From: Aquila chrysaetos chrysaetos
Lineage: Eukaryota > Chordata > Aves > Accipitriformes > Accipitridae
DNA: 64,000 nucleotides
Reading direction: 5' to 3'
Assembly (NCBI RefSeq): GCF_900496995.4
Contig: NC_044024.1
Location: 1,922,001 to 1,986,000, forward strand
Of this stretch, positions 48,385-61,000 are shown piece after piece (position 1 is the first letter of the stretch; every line of letters begins with the position of its first letter). Position numbers and translations under genes: made by a program. Below the pieces are notes generated by a model. That model was not told the origin of the DNA and did no database searches. It saw only the letters and a program-made list of their open reading frames with translations.

Positions 48385-49056
48385 ATGGAGAGAGACCATA
48401 TGAAAGATCTTAGAAGATACCTGGTACTTAAGTATATCCAATACCTTGTCCTGTCTTCTTCAAATGCCATCAGCACTTTTCTGGGCTTGCTGGGCAGTTT
48501 GTACACGATAATCATCCTGCAGTCTGCAAAGGTTTCATCCAAGTCCACTGTGGTTCTCATTTCGAGCTTAGCAAAGGCAGACATCCTGGTTTCTGTTAGC
48601 ATTGTTTCTGAGATGGTTGTTTGGACCTTTGAAGTTAGTATCTCATCTACAGCGTTCACATCAGCTCTGCTGCAGAACCTCCTTACTGCAAACGCACACG
48701 TCAGCTGCTTGCTGTTGAGCTGCGTTGCCGTCGAGGCTTACTTGATAACCTTCTTCCCCACAGACTCTCGCCATTTACGGACGGTGAAAAATGCCAGACT
48801 GACATCCAGGATCATCTGGATCCTGGTGACTGCAGAGTGCGCCCTGTTCCAGACAGATGTCCTCCTGAAGGCCAGCAGCACTTCTGCTCCCACCCGCAGC
48901 CCTTGTGTTTTGTTGTTTCATTTCTCCAGCACGGCTGCAGCCCTTCTCAGGTCCCTCAGTTACTTCCTGGGAATTCTTTTAAGGATTGCCAATGTATACA
49001 TCTACTACAAAATATTTTTTAGCATGTCTAACAGATCTACGCTAAAAACGAAGTAG
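48385..49056 (+). CDS. Divergent, truncated rhodopsin-family receptor-like protein
   Basis: A 223-residue frame from the ATG at 48385; the frame also runs upstream through the acceptor at 48359. It looks like the first five membrane segments of a delta-group class A receptor. TM1 is about 24-47 with GS (S38 where N is usual). TM2 has LAKAD (62-66). TM3 is about 94-124 with N103 and S107 conserved, but VEAY (116-119) replaces DRY and S93 replaces the outer cysteine. R-x-L-R-T-x-K-N-A leads into TM4 with W145, C174 lies in the second outer loop, and TM5 is about 184-212 without its proline. A stop follows, and no TM6 or TM7 is visible in the next kilobase in any plus frame. The basic block before TM4 recalls LPAR4/LPAR6. 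The missing Arg, Cys and last two helices point to a decaying paralogue; an expressed short receptor-like protein remains possible. Assignment as a receptor relative is fairly secure, but function is not. Confidence 0.5.
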   Translation: MERDHMKDLRRYLVLKYIQYLVLSSSNAISTFLGLLGSLYTIIILQSAKVSSKSTVVLISSLAKADILVSVSIVSEMVVWTFEVSISSTAFTSALLQNLLTANAHVSCLLLSCVAVEAYLITFFPTDSRHLRTVKNARLTSRIIWILVTAECALFQTDVLLKASSTSAPTRSPCVLLFHFSSTAAALLRSLSYFLGILLRIANVYIYYKIFFSMSNRSTLKTK

Positions 49057-52000
49057 CGCGTATTCCCAGGGGAAGCTGCACTGTGACACCAAACAGAAGA
49101 CACTTCAACACAGTTTCAAACTATTGGTTTGAAAATTGTTCAATAACCAGGACCAAGGCTCATGTTTTGGCACACCATTGAGTTTAAACCTTCCTGTTTT
49201 CTAATGCTGTTTAGCCTTGGTTATTATGAGGAGCTTGGGGCTGAGGAGCCCCTTGGCACTGAAACACAACGAAGCTGGGCTGTGGGTGCTCGTGCTGACA
49301 GCCTTAGAGCACTGCGGGCTTGCTTTGATTGTTTGCAATCTACAGTTTATTCACTGTACAGGTGAAACAAATGACATTTCATGAACGGTTGTAAAAACAA
49401 AAGCAACCCAAATATTTTTTATATAAAAAGGGTGCTTAGAGGCTTACTCAGGGATCCGCTGAGCCAAGAGCTGTACAGTTGTACACTAAAGACATGATCT
49501 ATGTCCTAAAATATCTCTAACGCAGGTGACCCATCAGAATCAGCAGGTAGGATCGAGAAACAAGGTGAGCGCCAAGCTGACCTAGCCTAGCTGGGCTTGT
49601 CCCACAGGTGGCATCAGCCCCACCACGAGAGTCCCCAGGACAGAGCGGGGCTGAGCTGCCACATCTCGGTACACGCCTGGAGCTATTCTTGGGAGGTTGC
49701 TACAGTAAAGTAGTAAATAGCTTCTCACATCCTCCTTCAGAAATAAACAGGAGGTGGAAAGCCAGAATGCAGTTGTTTGCTGCAGCCCTACAAGGGCGGG
49801 GAGAGAGTTTCAGAAAACCCCTGTGTTGAAGGCTCCATGTGCTGTACCCAGAGGGATCACCAGCGATTTTGGTGGCCATGGTTTCAGAGGCAGGGAGGGA
49901 TGCGCTGGGGTTAGCAGTGCTGCTCCGGCTCCCTTGGCAGTGGTTCCATGGGTACCAGGGCCATGGATGTTCCTCTGACCGCACTGGGGCTCGGGTGGAT
50001 GTATAACAGAGCTATTACCCAGCTGGTGATTCCCAGGGTCTCCTGAAAGCACTGGATGGTTATCAGCAAAACATAAAGTACTCTAGATACCTCAGACACT
50101 CCCCAACACACAAGTGGATGTAGGCACTTCCGATTACTTTTGCACTTTGCATGGGAGATGGCCTCCAGCTTCAATTAAAGACTGTGGTTTTGAGAAACTG
50201 AACTTCTGTGATATGTTCTGCAATCCACAGATCGTAAAAAGGTGGAAAGAAAAATGAAATAAGCCAAACCCCAAGTATTAATAGCCAAAATGCTACATAC
50301 AGCCTCCCTCCATCATGCTTCCAGACCTTCAATACACCTTGCCAGCCCAAACACAGCAATAAGCCTCTGCCCGCCTGAGAAGAAGAAGGATGTGGGGCAC
50401 AAAACCCAAGCGTGATGAATTTCAGCTCTAACCTTCCCTCCTTCAGGTTGCAGTAGGTCCTCACACTCAAACTGGCACCAGTGAATGCCTGATGTGCCCT
50501 GCTGGTAGCAGTTACTTGGCACTTAGACTGTTAGAGCTGAAAATTGGAGCTGTGAGCACTTTCCCGAGTGGCCTGTAGTCCAAGGTGACCAGAGGCACAA
50601 GAGCTGTCAACTGAAGGTCAGACTTCACAAACCCAAGACAAACAGCAAGTGCGGAGGAGTTTCCTGCTCTTTGCTATGCTTACCAGCCAGTTTCTAAATT
50701 TCGCAATCACGCCTTTTCTAGTTGGTGTCAGAAGTGATTTTTTCCTCCTTCAGGGAGATAAACTTGACCGAAAGGCAACACCCAGAAAAGGGGCAGTGAA
50801 ACCAGGTGCGCCCGTCTTGCTGCTGGGGCAGGAGGCGGCTGGCAGCAGGACTGTCTCCTTCACAGCCAGACTAAATGAAACAAAATAGGGTTTTTTGCAT
50901 GTCAGATAAAGTCAGCTCAGTTTTAATGAAAGGCAAATATCCTGGCCCAAGGAGCATCCATCTTACATTGGGATCTTTGAGATTACTCAAGTGCATTTTT
51001 TCTGACAAGGACACTAAATGAAAACCTTTTTTACGTGGCTATACCCTGCCTAGCATCTCCAGAGTCATTTCAGAGACCCTCCCTGCTTCCTTTCCACCTT
51101 CTCTTTGTGTTCCTTCATGACACTCTCTGAGAAAAGGCTGAATTTTGCTTCTACATCAATAATCAAGCAATAATAATGCAGATGTACTTGGCTGGTTCTA
51201 TGAGATTAAAATATTGAGCTCTTACTTACAACTGCTAAAATCTTTAAAAATATTCTAATCCCTTTGGCTGCACTAATACACTTCAAAAAATTATGAATAG
51301 TGTTATTATCAGAATTCACAGAAGTTATCTGCCTAGAGTGCAGTTATTTACAATGAATATTGGCAGCGTCAGAGATGCTGTGGACACTGGTGGGCCAGAA
51401 GCCAGGGAAGAGTGCTTGACATCATTGTTTCTCAGAAGACTGAAAGGAAACACTGGTAAGGGCTGGGTATCCAGTAAAAGCAGAACAGAAATTTAATCAA
51501 GTCACTTAAAAAAACTCGGATGCATGTTGCCTAACAAAGCCAATTCCTTCTCCAGGAAGGACGTCTTAGTACTTTGATGTACTGTGATACACTGTTCTTA
51601 TTCTGGAAGCCTGAAGTGCCACTTTCAGGAGAGACAAACTGCTACTTGAAGTGCTGTAATTAATAAAACTTTGTTTTGTTAAAGCATGTGCATTATTTAT
51701 TACAAATGTATATTTTTTCTGAGGTTCTGCTGCACTTTTGCCCCCTCCTACAGAAGCCCATGCAGATGGCTGAGTGTTGACCAGCGGACTGGAGCCGTGT
51801 TTGGTACACAAGGCATACAGGAGTTTTAATCTTCAAATTCACCACTTGGCTCATGAATTTTTTCTGCCTGATTATATCTTACAAGTACCTCTGCCCTCAA
51901 GACAATCCTTTTCTTAAGAGATTAATGAAAGCAAACACTGAGTGTGACTTGGCTTAAACAGCAAGCACGTAAAAAGAAGATAGCCTATAGAAAAATCCAG

Positions 52001-55000
52001 CAGGTATTTACTTGTATCTGGAAATCAGGATCCCAGGTACCACAGTGAAATACTTGAAGGTGCTGATGAGAGTCAGGAATTGGGACTTTTGCTTGGTGGC
52101 TAGAAGCCTGGTGGGCTGGAACGTGGTGAGTCTCACAGCCCCCCCAGCCGGGGAGCTCTCCTGCATTTCAGGCTTGCAGCTCCACTGGGAACTGGGCAGT
52201 GTTCCTACATCTTCAATACAAAATAGAAGATTTTGTTAAATCACCTTTTTTCAATGAAAAGTCTTGACAGAAAATTCCCTGCAGAGAGTTCTCCATGCTC
52301 TGCTGTACTGTGCCTTTTCTATTTGCCTTTTCAACCTTACCTCAAGACCTTTGGGATAGGACACATTTAGGCAATGAGTTTGTCTTACTGTCTTATGCCA
52401 GGACGTGTCTTTCAGCTGGCTGTGAGGTCAAGCTTTAAATAACACCATCCACTTTTTTCTGTTGCCTTTTGGGCACCAAAGCAATTGTTATTCTAACATT
52501 CAGCAACGTCCAAAATTCACATGCTCTGGAAAAAGTGAATCATTTAATACAAGACACTCCACAAAATGATGACTAAACAGAGCTGAGACTCTCACACTGT
52601 GCAAAATGAGAGTTCGAGAAATTTCTTCTCCCTCCCAAGTGACTCATTTCCATAGTATGAATGAGCATTTTACTGATCTGAAGTAAGCTAGCAACCAAAA
52701 TTATGTTAGCTGATGTTAATACTATAGAACTCTCCATCAAAAGCAAAGGAATCGATGATGGTTATCAGCTTAGTCCAGCCAGACTAAACTTGCTTTGAAT
52801 CCCAGAATATTGTGTTGGGTACTTCTTCACAACAGTTTTTATTTTCTGGGAAGTCATTGATGGAGGTCTATTACAAAAATACTAATAAAACTGAGTTATC
52901 TGTAGAGCCTGCCAGGAAACAACCTGGCTGTTTCCAGAGCCGGGTGACCTGTTATCCTGCTGTCTGCTCTTGTACGTGTTAAGAACCAACAAACTCTTTA
53001 GTGACCTTTCCTATTCAAAACCTGAGGAATATACACATAGAGACAAGTAATCCCACAGCTCTGAGATTTTTTTCAGCATCTCCTAACCACACACTCCTCT
53101 GAAAGGCAAATGGATGCCCCAAACAGTCTTCAACGATAAAAACATATATGATAAAGAAAAAACCAAAAGCCTAGGGACTGTCCCCATTCTGCAAAAGTAA
53201 CCATGGACCCCATAACCATGGCTGCTCCTGTTGCTTTGATTGCTGCATCTCCACCTTGATGGATTTGCAAGAAAAATCCCAGGGAAGGTGAAGAACAGCC
53301 TAGTGGGGACTTTCTCATCTGCGTTGAAGTTGGAGCCCCGATTTGTCTCTGATTTCAGTGACTGCGGATCAGGTCTGGAACGGAGCTTAAAACTTCCCCC
53401 ATCTGACATGGTCTGAGGAACAGAGGTTCCCAAGTTGCATCATACGCTCACCAAAGCTAAGACAGGCGTAAAATAAAATGTTGGGTATTGGATTCACTCA
53501 GCTGAGATCTACAGATAAGAAGATTATTGTATCACAGCCAAAGTTGGCTAGTTTTTTATTAGTGAACATTTAGACCACAGTTGACTCCTTAGGGTGGCAA
53601 AGAGGGACACAGAGAAAACCCAAATGACAGAGAAATGTTGCTGCACGCTAGTATCTCCTGTCCTAAATCTAAGCAGCAAAAGCAAATTCACATTTTTGCA
53701 CATGCATGCCTACCAGCAGTTTGTCCCCATCACCCCCACTTGTGATCACCTTCTCAAATGTAAAGGAAACAAACCTTACACAGGATGATAAAACTGATAA
53801 ATAGAAAGCATTTCCTTTCCCCTGTCAGCAGAAAGCCACCAGGGAGCTTGAAGATCCAGAATCTACTTGCGGTTTCAGCGCACAGCTCATGAGTGCTGCG
53901 GAGGGGAGACCTTCCTCCTACCACCCAGGGCTGAAGAGCTGCTTTGCGCACACTCTGCAGTGGTGGGTTGAAATAAGTCCCCAAGAGGCTGAGCAGCCTT
54001 TAGCTTTTCCTTCTGCTGGTATGACCTTTGTGGACACAACATCTCACCCCTGCGCGCGACCCGCCACCAGCATCCCGCTCGAGAGCAGGCGGGTTTTCTG
54101 GGCAGCGGTCAGGCTGGAAGGGAAGGAGATGTTCCACAAGGAAGTTTTGGGTCCACAGCTGGGACAGCAGACCAGATTACCAAGAGATTTGCATAGCTGG
54201 AATCCCCAAAGTGCTTTGTGGTCAATGACAGAGCCTCTATTCCCTTTGCATATTCACATGAAGTTTCAAATCATTAGAAGAAAGGGGATTTCTCTACAGC
54301 TCTCCTAATAGACATGGGCTATTTGTTTTTCACTTGAAAGACGATTGCCTAAGTGATTCGGGCTGGTTCATGAACCAGCAGGTCTGACTGTTCACATAGC
54401 TGTGGCTGCAAGGTCAGGTCACTCTCTGCAAAAGGTTCACAGACCCACCTGTCTTTGCCAAGAGCTTGGAGCTATTTTCTGCACCAAAAAACTACAGCAC
54501 TTCTTCCCTGGTTTCATGGGCACTGCAGACACTGCTGTTTCTTTGGGCATCCGAGGAAGCCCAGTCCATCCTCTCCCTGACCACAGAAGCCTCTTCTGGG
54601 GTGCAGGGAGAGGAACCCATCCCTCTGCAGTGGGGTTGCAAACTGGTGGGGACGGCCAGCGGAAGGCACCGATGGGCAGGACACAGCCTGGCAAGGGGCG
54701 GCAGCCGTAGGCAGGTGTTTGGGTCTCACAAAAGCTGCATCCTGCGCTTTACACAGCCCCCTCCTGCAAGAGAGGAATTCTCCAGCTGGGGAGAGCGAGG
54801 GACCACTGGGCCCCGACAAGGAGACGCCTCTGCTAAAGAGTGATGGCTCAGGGCATGCCCTGATCTCCCCCTCAGAGACCACCTGTAAGTGCTTTTACCT
54901 CCAACTGCTGCACGTGTACCTGTGGGTACCAGACCTTCGGTTTGCATTAGGTGGGGATGGTGTATTTTGAGACTTGAAGATGCAATGGTAACTGACATTT

Positions 55001-58000
55001 TGGGGGCCAACCTAAAATCTTTACAGAGCTTTAAAAAAGAGTAGACCTGCCGTGCAGATCAGGCAGTGCTTTTAAGGGCTTTTTGAAGTGATGTGATGTC
55101 CAGGGGTCCATGGTGAATGACAGAAAGTCCATAGCAGATCTTCTAGAAACTATGAACAAGGTGGCCAGGTGTGCAGTCAGTGGTGGGACTGGGAAGGAGC
55201 TGTCAACAAAAGCAAACACCACAGGGCGAGGGCAAGCTGGTAGTGATGGAGGAAGCAGGATGGGCAGGCCAAGTGCACATCCGCAGTCTGTCAGTTTTTT
55301 AGGCGTTGGTAACCTTAGACAAATCTCTCCAAAGCTGGAAAAAATCCTTGGCTACAAGATAATGGGTCAACAGGGAAAACCAGCTGGGCTGCTGTTTATC
55401 GGGAGAATATCCTAAAGGCGGGACGGGGGTGAAACAAAACCCCAACCAGCCTGGGTTGTGCCGAGAGCTTTGCCTTGCTGAGCAATCCATGTGACCATTT
55501 CAAGGGCTATCTTTGGTGCGAGTTCTCTTTTTCAACACCTGCTAAGCAGCATAAAATAAATTGTAAAACACACGTTAGCCCCAGTGGGCAGGGGTGTGAA
55601 ATCCTTGCCAAGCCTTTCATTATCTGCCGTTTGAACACCCTGAAGCTTCGTGGCCCAGTCAGTTTGTCTCATAATACTAACAAACAACAGTGTTCATGAA
55701 ACCATGAGCAGATAAGCAATTCTAGCACGCAACTCCCAAGGGAGCGGAGCAGCACAACCCTCTTTCTCAGGTGGCAGCACCAAAGAGACCTTGTGCTTGT
55801 GATTTTTTCCTTCTTACCATGCAGGAGTTGCTCAAAGCAGGTGATTTTTGTCCATTCAGCCCAACTGGTCACTGCACTGATCTAGCATGTGTGTAAACTT
55901 TGCCTCTCAGAAGAAAATCGATTTATATTTCAATCCTTTTAAGTGTGTGTCAGTCAGGAATCGCATTGCTGCAGTAGTATGATATGAGCAGGAAGTTGAA
56001 ATAAAAGAAATTTTGGAATAGACACATGATGGTGCACAACAAGGGAAATTTCCAGGTCATGGGAATGACCAGAATGGTTAAAATATACAGCTGAGGCTAA
56101 ACAGCATGTTTGCCTCACTTAATTATTAAGGCAAGAACCGAATGTTTCTCATGCCTTTGCTTGGAAGCCTCTTTCAAAGGAAGTTTGATAATAATCCAGG
56201 GAGCCATTTCTGAGAAGAAAACAGTCAGACAGGAAAGTATTTTTCTACAACCAGGTCATCTTTCAGAGATCAATTTTCTTAAGCACTGATAATCCAAACA
56301 AAGGACTGTAATTTAGACCTCACTCAACCCATGAGCAGATTGAATTGAAGAGGTGGGTTTGCTCCCTGCAGTAAATTACGTTGCTAGAAGACATTGAGTT
56401 GTCTTGGAAAACGTTGCTATTTTGACATCAACGCCTCAAAATTCTGGAAAATGAGGAGCAATTCCATTCCTTCTAACAGATGCTGGCTCCATTTTCTTTA
56501 ATTCACAGAAATTTCTCCAAATTCCATTTAAAATAGCTTTGAGGGTGTTTTACAATGAAACCAAGTGCTTTCGAAAGTGCGGAAGATACTTGGCCACTGT
56601 GGCTCTGGGCTGGGAGCAGTCAGCAGCGTGGGGTGCTTGCTCAAGACGCAGCCAGACCCTTTGCAAGGCGCTGAGCAGACCCCGACACATCCTGCCTTTG
56701 GGGTTTCTGGCTCTGCACACTTGTTCCTTTTTGCTGCATCGTTTCTGAAATTGCTTCTGGCAGGGGTAATCACCGTTCTCATTGCGCATCGTGCCCTCTG
56801 CTGGGAAAGCAATGGCTTTAGTCAGCCAAAAAAAGCAAATCCTCCCGGTTTGCTGTGGCACAGTGCGATCGATGCTGGGAGGAGGCAGCAAGTCACGGCC
56901 AGCTCCAGACCTGGGGCCATGAAGTCACCTTTGAGCTGCCACCTCAGTCCTCTGCCACATGATGCCCATTTATTCAGAAAGGTTTTCAGGAGTTCTGCTT
57001 TGCATGCTGCAAATATGCCAAATAAATCCCACTGGGGCTGATTATCCACTCCCATGCCCCAAGGATTATTTTTGTTAGGGCAAGCAATTACATTGCTATA
57101 CAGCCAATGTTGAAGAATAAATCTGTCCCACTTAGACTGTGGTAAATACACACTGATACTCATAGAAACTAATACTTAACATGGATAGACATATAGTTTG
57201 GTCTAAGACCACTCCTTTTTTAAACTTTTAGCCCAAATGCGGGTTTGTTGTCTGCTGCTTGCACTTGCATTCTGACTTTTGGTATTTGTCAGCATGTTAC
57301 TTCCAGTTCTCTGAGAATGAAAGCAGAAGCTGAAAAATAGCACATTTTTCTTGGTTGCACACAGTGACCAGTTCCGGACATGACCAGAACACACTTCTCC
57401 TCTTGTCAGCAATTACAAAGCCTTTTGCTGCCCCGAGAAGCCAGACCTGTTAAATGCCTGGACCTGCGCATACTGCAGAACAGGGCTCCCAGTGACATTT
57501 CTAAAACGCTGTAAAAGGGCTGATCCCCTCCCCTGTGCTCATGTCTGTGGGCTACCATGTTTGCCTGATTATAAAGAGCAAAACTGATCCGTGCAGAGGG
57601 TGGATTTTCAAAAATGAGACATGTCCATGCTCAGAGCATATTTAAAAAATCCTCGAGCATCCAGTCCACCACCAATAAGCTGACTTGTGGCAGCCAGGTG
57701 ATCAGTGTGGGACACTGGAGGCGACAGCAGACTCCAGGGCTTGGGGATGTTGTGGCTCATTAGGTGGTGGACACATGTACAGCATGCAAGATTAACGAGG
57801 GAGAAGAGGCTGTGATGAGCTTGCTGCCTGGGGCCGGGAGAGAGAGGTTCTAATAAGTCACATCGGCTACCGGCAGCTGGAGGAGGGCACGGAAGCAGCG
57901 TTCAGGCATTCAGCCTTCTGTCCAGCATCCCCGTCTTTAATGCAGCCCCCTGCCCTAACACCACCCCCCCAGCTGTCCCTCCGATCAACAGGGTGTTCAA

Positions 58001-61000
58001 ATGATTAGGAGATCAGTATATAGGAAACTTATCTGAAAATCAAGTTATGTTATTATATGCGCATTGCTTGCAAAAGACCTAAATAATGAAAAGTGTAGCA
58101 GTTGAAAAATAGGCATACTCTGTTTCTGATACTTGAGCTTATGTTTAACAATGAAGGCCTGTGCACTACCATGGCTGACTGAAACTTTCCTGGAGTTTTC
58201 TTTTCAGTGAAAAGTTCCATTTTCAACTAAATAAAGCCTTGCACAACTTAAAAATTAATTTTTTTTTATTCTGGAAACTGAGAACAAAAGTTGCCACCTA
58301 AAAAAAGAAGCTTCTAGTTGCCAAAAACTCTCTCTCATCAGACTAATTTTCTCAAAACTTCTTTTCCCTGGGGAAAAAAAAAATCCCTCTTCATTCCCAT
58401 AAAGGTGATCTCCAGGACCATGATTAACTACCTTCCGGCACACAGCCTTCTGCCAAAACCATCAACACAGCCAAACAACTTCAGAATACTAGTGCTGGGG
58501 GAAATGGTCAATAACAGGTGTTTGCAGGAAAAAATAAAGCCCAGAGTTTAGATTGCCCGTAATTAGTGAACACTACACGCAACAGGAATGGCAGAAGCAT
58601 CCTGTCTGGCTTTGCTCACCCAAGGAGACCGCGCTGGAGCAGCAGCTCGTAGCTCATCTCTAAATGTAGGTGTGCAAACACTGCCTTAACTCAGAGCCAG
58701 TGATCAGCCATGGGACTGACGTAACTGGTTTGTAGCAGATTTGTACACCAGGTTTGTGCGAATCCTCTCCTAACAATTTTTTGGGCAGTCAACATGGAAC
58801 AACCAGGAGTAGTAGGGGGCTGCTGGTACCCGAGAATCCTGCACTGCTCTGCAACCTCCTTGCTCAGGATCTGGCCCTGCTGGAGGTGCCCATGGGCATG
58901 CAGGAGCTGCCCGTTTGTCACAACAGCGTGACAACGTGTTCACACCTGAAGATGAAAAGCAAATATTCTGGGTGCAAACAGCGAGGCTGTGCAGGCAGGG
59001 GTCAGAACGGGGCTCCTGCCCACACCCTGCAGACCTGCGCTGCGCTTTTGCAAGGGGTGCTGCTGCGAGCAAACCCATGAGCAATGTGGGTGGCACAGTC
59101 AGGGCACAGCCCACGCAAAGGTCCCTTGGTGACATACTGTTTTCAATTTAACAGAAGCTTACCAGGGTATCAGATGACACTGTGACTTGGAAGTCACCCC
59201 ACGGCTTGACGTTTGCAAGAAAAAGTGCTCAATTGCAGCTGCACGACCCAGCACTCCTGACGTCCTGGACATATATCTTACAATATAATTAGGGGAAAAT
59301 CAGATTGCAGCTACAGATGTGGCACCAGGAGGCTGTACCCAGAGAGCCGAGCGGTGCATTCAGGCACACAAGGCTGTGAGGATGCAACAGGCACGAGGAA
59401 GGACCGTAACCCATCGGAGCAGAGCAGGGGTGAGCTCTGCTCACTGCTGCCAGCACCGGTCCCCTCCAGCCACCACACTGCATGGAGGTGACAGCTTCTC
59501 ACCTCATACAACGGCTGACTTAATTCCTGGCATTTTGGGATTTGTTTCATCTTTAGCACTATTCGTGTTTGTGTTTCAATCCTGCTTGGTGCAGGTTCAG
59601 CCATGCAACGAAGCAGCTACCCGTTTGAGGCTGGTGCCAGCGTGGACGGTCAGAGAGGGAGCCCAGGCATTGCTGTCCCTGTTAGGGGTTTAGTGAGCAA
59701 CGCTTTCAACGTCCAGCCGGCTCTGCGGATTCACGGATGACCCGATCATGGCTTTCTCCCAGGGGACTATGTGCTTCCCAGTGCTACAGTGCCTCAGCAG
59801 GTGTAAGCCCTGCAGGCATGTCCACTTGTTCCCTGAAGACATAAGCTGGTGAATGGGTGTAAACTCCCTCCATGTTAATCATGACGTACAAGGTTCAGCC
59901 AATTCCCTCATTAAGAATCCTTTTCACTAGGAAACATAGATGATTTCATCTAGACAAAAGGAAAATTCTCTCTTCCTTCACGTATTTATTTTTAGCTACA
60001 CTCTGATAATGAATAACTAGCCAGAACTTACTGGAAGGTCTGAACAAACAAACATGCCAAAAAGCAGCTCTTCGGGGACCCCGTACCCCAGCATACCCTC
60101 CGCAAGAAGCTTGCAACGCCGCCATGCGCCGAGCCACCCTACCACAGCTTAAATGACCTCCAAGCAAACCCCCAAGCCCCGAAACACAAGAACTGATGGG
60201 AGAAATATCTTACCATCTCCCGATAACTTCTCTAGCTTTACTTTCCTTTGCAGTCCAGGGTTAGCCCCGGGGCTGGTGACAAGCCCAGGAAACCCCAGGA
60301 AGAGGTCCTGCGTCTCACCCATTTCGGTCAATGGCGATCATGCCACAACATATAAATGATGCTGATGAAAGAGCCCTTCCTGACACATCTTCGAGGCTTG
60401 CTCTGGGAGGCAGGGGCAGATTTAGCGGCAGGTCCAGGCACAGCTCTGCCCAAACAACCTTCACCCCCTCGCAGCGCCTGCGCCCTCCAGGGCAGGGAGG
60501 CTGTGACACAGCTCAGCTGTGCTGAGGGTCCCGCCTCTTAGAAGAGAAAGCAGTTTGGCCACCCCAAGACCCAGTGGCTCAGCGTGACCCAGGCTCCTAT
60601 CCCTATCCAGATGGCAATGAAAACATATTTTCATCCCAGACAGAAAGCGGGACAGCTTTATAATACATTATTTGTTTGCCTTGTCCACGTATTTGGCTGA
60701 GAGGAATGAGATGTAATTAAGACTTAACTCAGAGCTTTGGGATAATTCACAAAGATGGGACACCGTGTACTCACTCCTGTCAAATTTCACGTGGTGGCAG
60801 AATGCATAGTAAAACAATAAATAGCGCATATGAAATAATACAATGTTTGAGTCCATGGCAAATGTTTCAGATCCTCACTGCAGCTTATCAGGAAGCAAAG
60901 ACAGGGAAGTGCTGCCCAGAGCTGTGCAGGACTGACCCACCGCAGACGTGAGAGCATCCGAGCTGAGGCCGAGGCCGGTCCAATGCGGGAGGGTGCTGGT

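Noticed and set aside
49057-49400. Search for TM6/TM7 of the receptor-like gene in any plus frame after the stop
   Set aside because: No FxPYH- or D/NPxxY-like motif is visible, so I do not call a frameshifted continuation.
54402-57163. Several frames above 100 codons on both strands
   Set aside because: They overlap each other antisense, lack domains and show ordinary composition for non-coding bird DNA.
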